Below, one piece after another: positions 60,705 through 64,000 of a DNA stretch of 64,000 nt (position 1 is the stretch's first letter; each line of letters begins with the position of its first letter). A model generated the notes under the pieces. The model was not told where the DNA came from. It did not search any database and was given only the letters and a program-made list of their open reading frames with translations. The DNA is from Elephas maximus indicus (lineage: Eukaryota > Chordata > Mammalia > Proboscidea > Elephantidae): assembly GCF_024166365.1 (NCBI RefSeq), contig NC_064820.1, positions 143,860,001 through 143,924,000 of the forward strand. The letters are read 5' to 3'. Made by a program: the position numbers and the translations under genes.

Positions 60705-60795
60705 AGCTCTCTGAACAAGTTGTGTAGCGATTGTTAAACGGAAACCTAATTTGTTGTGTAAACTTTAACCAAAAAACACACACACAAAAAAAAAG
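60705..60795 (+). mobile_element. L1 3' terminal fragment
   Basis: 'gttaaacggaaacctaattt' and 'ttgtgtaaactttaacc', ending in a CA/A-rich tail; same end as 7240-7335. Confidence 0.65.
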
Positions 60796-62090
60796 ATGAG
60801 CTCTGACTTCGTTCCATGAGATTGTCTCACAAGTACATCTCCCTTGCAAGCAAGCAGGAAGGTTACCTTTTTTTGAGTAATCCTTCAGCCCCTGTTTACA
60901 GTTAGTTATGAGTGCAGATTTGTGAGTGACAGATGACATTGATGTGGCAGAAAGATTATAAAATTCAGTCTTTTCAATTTTTGCAGTGTTTGCTATTACC
61001 TGTTTTTTTATTTCTACATATTTGAAACCTCAAATGCTAAAGTGCGGGTATAAATTTTATGGTGAATTTTCTGAAAAAAATCTGTTCTGTGAAATTGCTC
61101 TTTGTGAAATATGCAATTGTTCATTAATGTAAAAATACATCAGATATAAACCAGCATATACTAAGAGCTGCATATAACATACCTATGATTTCCTCAACTA
61201 GGACTAAAGAAAGTGATAAGAAGTTTTTGATTAAGAGAAATTCATATGAAGAAGATATAATAATCTTAGCAGAAGTTGTAATGCCCTGCCACACTCTATA
61301 TCATTATCATCATCATCAGTCTTTCAGCTCAAATAACTGCTTGAATATACTGCTACCAGAGAAATTGCTGAATTTTTGCAATTTATTTTGAGCAAATTTG
61401 CAGGTGCCTGAATAAACTCTACTGCAGTGATAAAAAACGTAATAGCACCTTTTACTATTGCATATTATTAAAGATCTAAAAACCTCACCTTTTTGCAGCA
61501 TAGCCAAGGATGCAAATGATCACAACACAGAAAAATCATTTCCTTTGCTTGTGCAATATTTTTCTTGTGGAAAGTCTTGTTTATGAGGCCACACTGAGTA
61601 AAATCCCTTCCAGATGAGACTTCGGAAACATTGGCAAATTTTTGCAGAGACTCTTACTGAGCTAGGAGCTAATAAGTAAACTGTCCTGCTTTTGTTGGAG
61701 GACATGCAGATAGGAATTGTAGTGGACGTCTGAGTAAAGGTGCAGAAAATGCTTATTCAGAGTTGAAGCAAAGCATGAACGATTCTTTAGAAGCCGTGGC
61801 GGTCCAGCCCATATTCTGCGTAACGCTGCTCAGCGTCTGATGTTCTTTCTGTTGTTCCTGAAATGATTGTCATGAAATTATCTTCTTACTTCCAACATTT
61901 ATACTTAATAACAGCACTATACTGTTCAAACTGGCAAAGGATTTTGTGATTTCCTTGGCATTGTTCTTCAATTCTCTTGAATTAAAAAACCTGTTGGCTC
62001 TCTTTACAACATGCAGTTGAGAGAATCCTCTGTTTAACACTCAAAATATGAAATCGTACTTTAATTCATCCAAATTTCCTGTCCCTTCCT
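60796..62090. other. Unannotated AT-rich stretch
   Basis: Short open frames on both strands, none recognised. No exon signal I can support. Confidence 0.4.
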
Positions 62091-62094
62091 GCCT

Positions 62095-62620
62095 TCTTGT
62101 CTTGCTTTTGGGCAGGAGTTGTTCATTTCATCTCATATGTTAGATTGAACTAAGAAGAACCTTCCTCCTGTTTGTTTTCTAGGCCAGTCTAATCTTTATC
62201 TGAAAAGCAGGCTTCGGGAATGGATTAAGTTCTGAGTTGGCAGGATGTCTGGGAGCCATAGTCTCAAGGGTTCCTCCAGTCTCTGTCAGACCGGTAAGTT
62301 TGGTCTTTTTTGTGTGAATTTGAATTTTGTTCTACATTCTTCTCCAGCCCTATCCAAGACTCGCTATTGTGATCCCTCTTAGAGTGGTCAGTGGTGATAG
62401 CCAGGCACCACGTAGCTCTGGGTTCAGGCTGGTAGAGACTGTGCTTCATGTGATCCTTTAGTCCTTTGGACTGATATCTTCCTTGTGTCTTTGGTGTTCT
62501 TCATTCTCCTTTGCTGTGGATGGGATGGGCTCAATAGCTGTATCTTACACGGCTGCTGCTAAGTTTTTAAGAACTCAGACACTGCTCACCGAAGTAGGAT
62601 GTGGAACATTTTCTTTTTGT
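62095..62620 (-). mobile_element. Old L1 3' UTR, antisense, copy A
   Basis: 'ccatagtctcaagggttcc', 'aattttgttctacattctt', 'cttgtgtctttggtgttctt' and 'tcaccgaagtaggatgtgg' follow the L1 3' UTR order seen antisense at 35850-36240. Confidence 0.7.
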
Positions 62621-62744
62621 TGCTCAAACTGTCTCAATTTTGTTGTTTAGGTGGAAGTTTACAGCATAAGTTACATTTTCATTAAAAAATGTTATACACA
62701 AATTGTCTTGCGATATTTAGTTGCAATCTCTGAAATGTGTCAGC

Positions 62745-63480
62745 ACTGTCTCACTTTCTCTTTCCAACCCAGGTTCTCAGTGTCCGTTCATCCAGTTTTT
62801 CTGTTCCTTCCTGCCTCATCTTTGCTTTTGGGTGGTGTTGCTTGATTGAACTAAGAAGCACATTCTTCATATATTTTATTGTTTGTTTTATAGGCCTGCC
62901 TAATCTTTTGTTGAAAGGTGGACTTCCGGAGTCGCTTCAGTTCTGAGTTAGCAGGGTGTTGGGGGCCATAGTCTCAAGGGTTCCTCCACTCACTGTCAAA
63001 CCAGTAAGTCTCATCTTTTTTATGAACTTGAATTTTGTTCTACATTTTTCTCCCACCCTGTCTGGGACCCTCTATTGTGATCCCTGTCAGAGTGGTTGGT
63101 GATGGTTGCCGGGTGCCATCTAGTTCTTCTGGACTCAGGCTGGTGGAGGCTGTGGTTTCTGTTGTCCTTTAGTCCTTTGGGCTAATATTTTCCTTGTGTC
63201 TTTGGTTTTCTTCATTCTCCCTTGATCCAAACTTGCTGGGACCAATAGATGTATCTTAGATGGCTGCTCACAAGCTTTTAAGACCCCAGATGCTATTCAC
63301 CAAAGTAGGATGTAGAACGTTTTATTTATGAACTATGTTATGCCAATTGATTTAGATGTCCCCTGAGACTATGATCCCCAGCCTTCAACTCCAGCAACTC
63401 AGTTCCTCAAGGTGTTTGGATCTGTCTAGGAAACTTCTATGACTTTGCCTTGCTCAAGTTTTACTGACTTCCCCTATATA
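62745..63480 (-). mobile_element. Old L1 3' UTR, antisense, copy B
   Basis: It repeats the blocks of copy A and continues further ('tagatgtcccctgagactat', 'ttgtccttcccttcacca'). Two related L1 3' ends lie in the same direction within 1.4 kb. Confidence 0.7.
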
Positions 63481-64000
63481 GCGTGTTGTCCTTCCCTTCA
63501 CCAAATAAACAAATATTTATTAAACATCTCCTTAGCTTCAGACACATTTTTAGGTACTGGGAATATAGAAATAAATGGTCTAATGTTTGACACTGAAGCA
63601 CTCGCAGTTTATGGAAAAGATATATCTATTAAAAATATATTTTAATTATTTAAGTTACTCTGACTAAAATAGCACCCCACCGCCACAACTTTTTATTTGT
63701 CTACCCTGTTAATATTTCTTTATAGTACTCACTACTACATGATGTATTATATATTTATGTATTTATTTTGTGGAACTTATTATCTATCCCCCCTCACTAA
63801 ACTTTAAGTTTCAGGAGGACAGGGACTTTGTCTTGTTAACCAATATTTTCCTAGAAAATGGTTAACACTCACTGTATGACTTCAGAGGCTAAGTCATAAA
63901 AGACATTGCAGCTTCAATCTTGAAGGGAAAAAAAAAAGAATAATAATAATAAATAAATGCATGGGTGAAAGAAAGGAAAAAAGAAATAGAAAAGAAAAAG
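63481..64000. other. Window end, weak L2-like remnant
   Basis: 63485-63580 and 63790-63870 resemble L2/MIR tails ('tttaggtactgggaatatag', 'gacagggactttgtcttgtt'). A purine-rich A/G simple stretch closes the window. Confidence 0.4.

Noticed and set aside
61520-61705. Possible transposase or host gene fragment on the minus strand (61316-61705)
   Set aside because: Short frames with no motif that I can match to any family; not distinguishable from chance.

Overview
This window is vertebrate nuclear DNA, almost certainly from an afrotherian and most likely an elephant. More than twenty copies of one tRNA-derived SINE are present, recognised by a head like 'agccctggtggc..agtggttaag' and a tail like 'gagtcggaatcgactcgacggc'. 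That SINE is characteristic of Afrotheria and especially Paenungulata. Elephant-type L1 elements, RTE (BovB-like) LINE pieces, MaLR LTR elements, MIR and L2 are also present. The species call rests on remembered repeat families, not on a database search.

Two protein-coding genes lie head to tail on the + strand, in the same order as on human 5q22-q23. (1) The last two coding exons of ATG12 are at 3742-3804 and 4486-4545, followed by its 3' UTR; exons 1-2 lie before the window. (2) The complete five-exon CDO1 gene (cysteine dioxygenase) has coding exons at 14234-14403, 18042-18119, 20101-20255, 22443-22612 and 23550-23579. It starts in a CpG island (about 13640-15360) behind a TATA-like box and ends at a poly(A) signal at 24268. 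The five exons splice into exactly 200 codons with every known active-site residue in place.

Layout: 1-3741 is ATG12 intron 2, largely RTE LINE with nested SINEs. 4546 to about 5625 is ATG12 3' UTR. 5825-13600 is intergenic, with L1 3' ends, SINEs, L2 and a MaLR LTR. 13640-24293 is CDO1. 24300-64000 shows no host gene that I can recognise. It holds an antisense MaLR element interrupted by a piggyBac-like MITE (25101-27768), a palindromic hAT-like MITE inside an L2 (29911-30129), a full-length but broken antisense L1 (35513-43046), a three-SINE train (43509-44049), a MaLR element inserted into an RTE LINE with a 5-bp target duplication (48190-50080), a solo LTR (about 52827-53521), a 5'-truncated L1 (57605-59900) and older antisense L1 3' ends (62095-63480).

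I found no undescribed biological system. The observations worth following are structural: nested and serial insertions with readable target duplications, two MITE-like palindromes, a duplicated 46-bp block shared by ATG12 intron 3 and its 3' UTR, a strong G-quadruplex motif in CDO1 intron 1, and an 11-bp target duplication around a bare A/T insertion.
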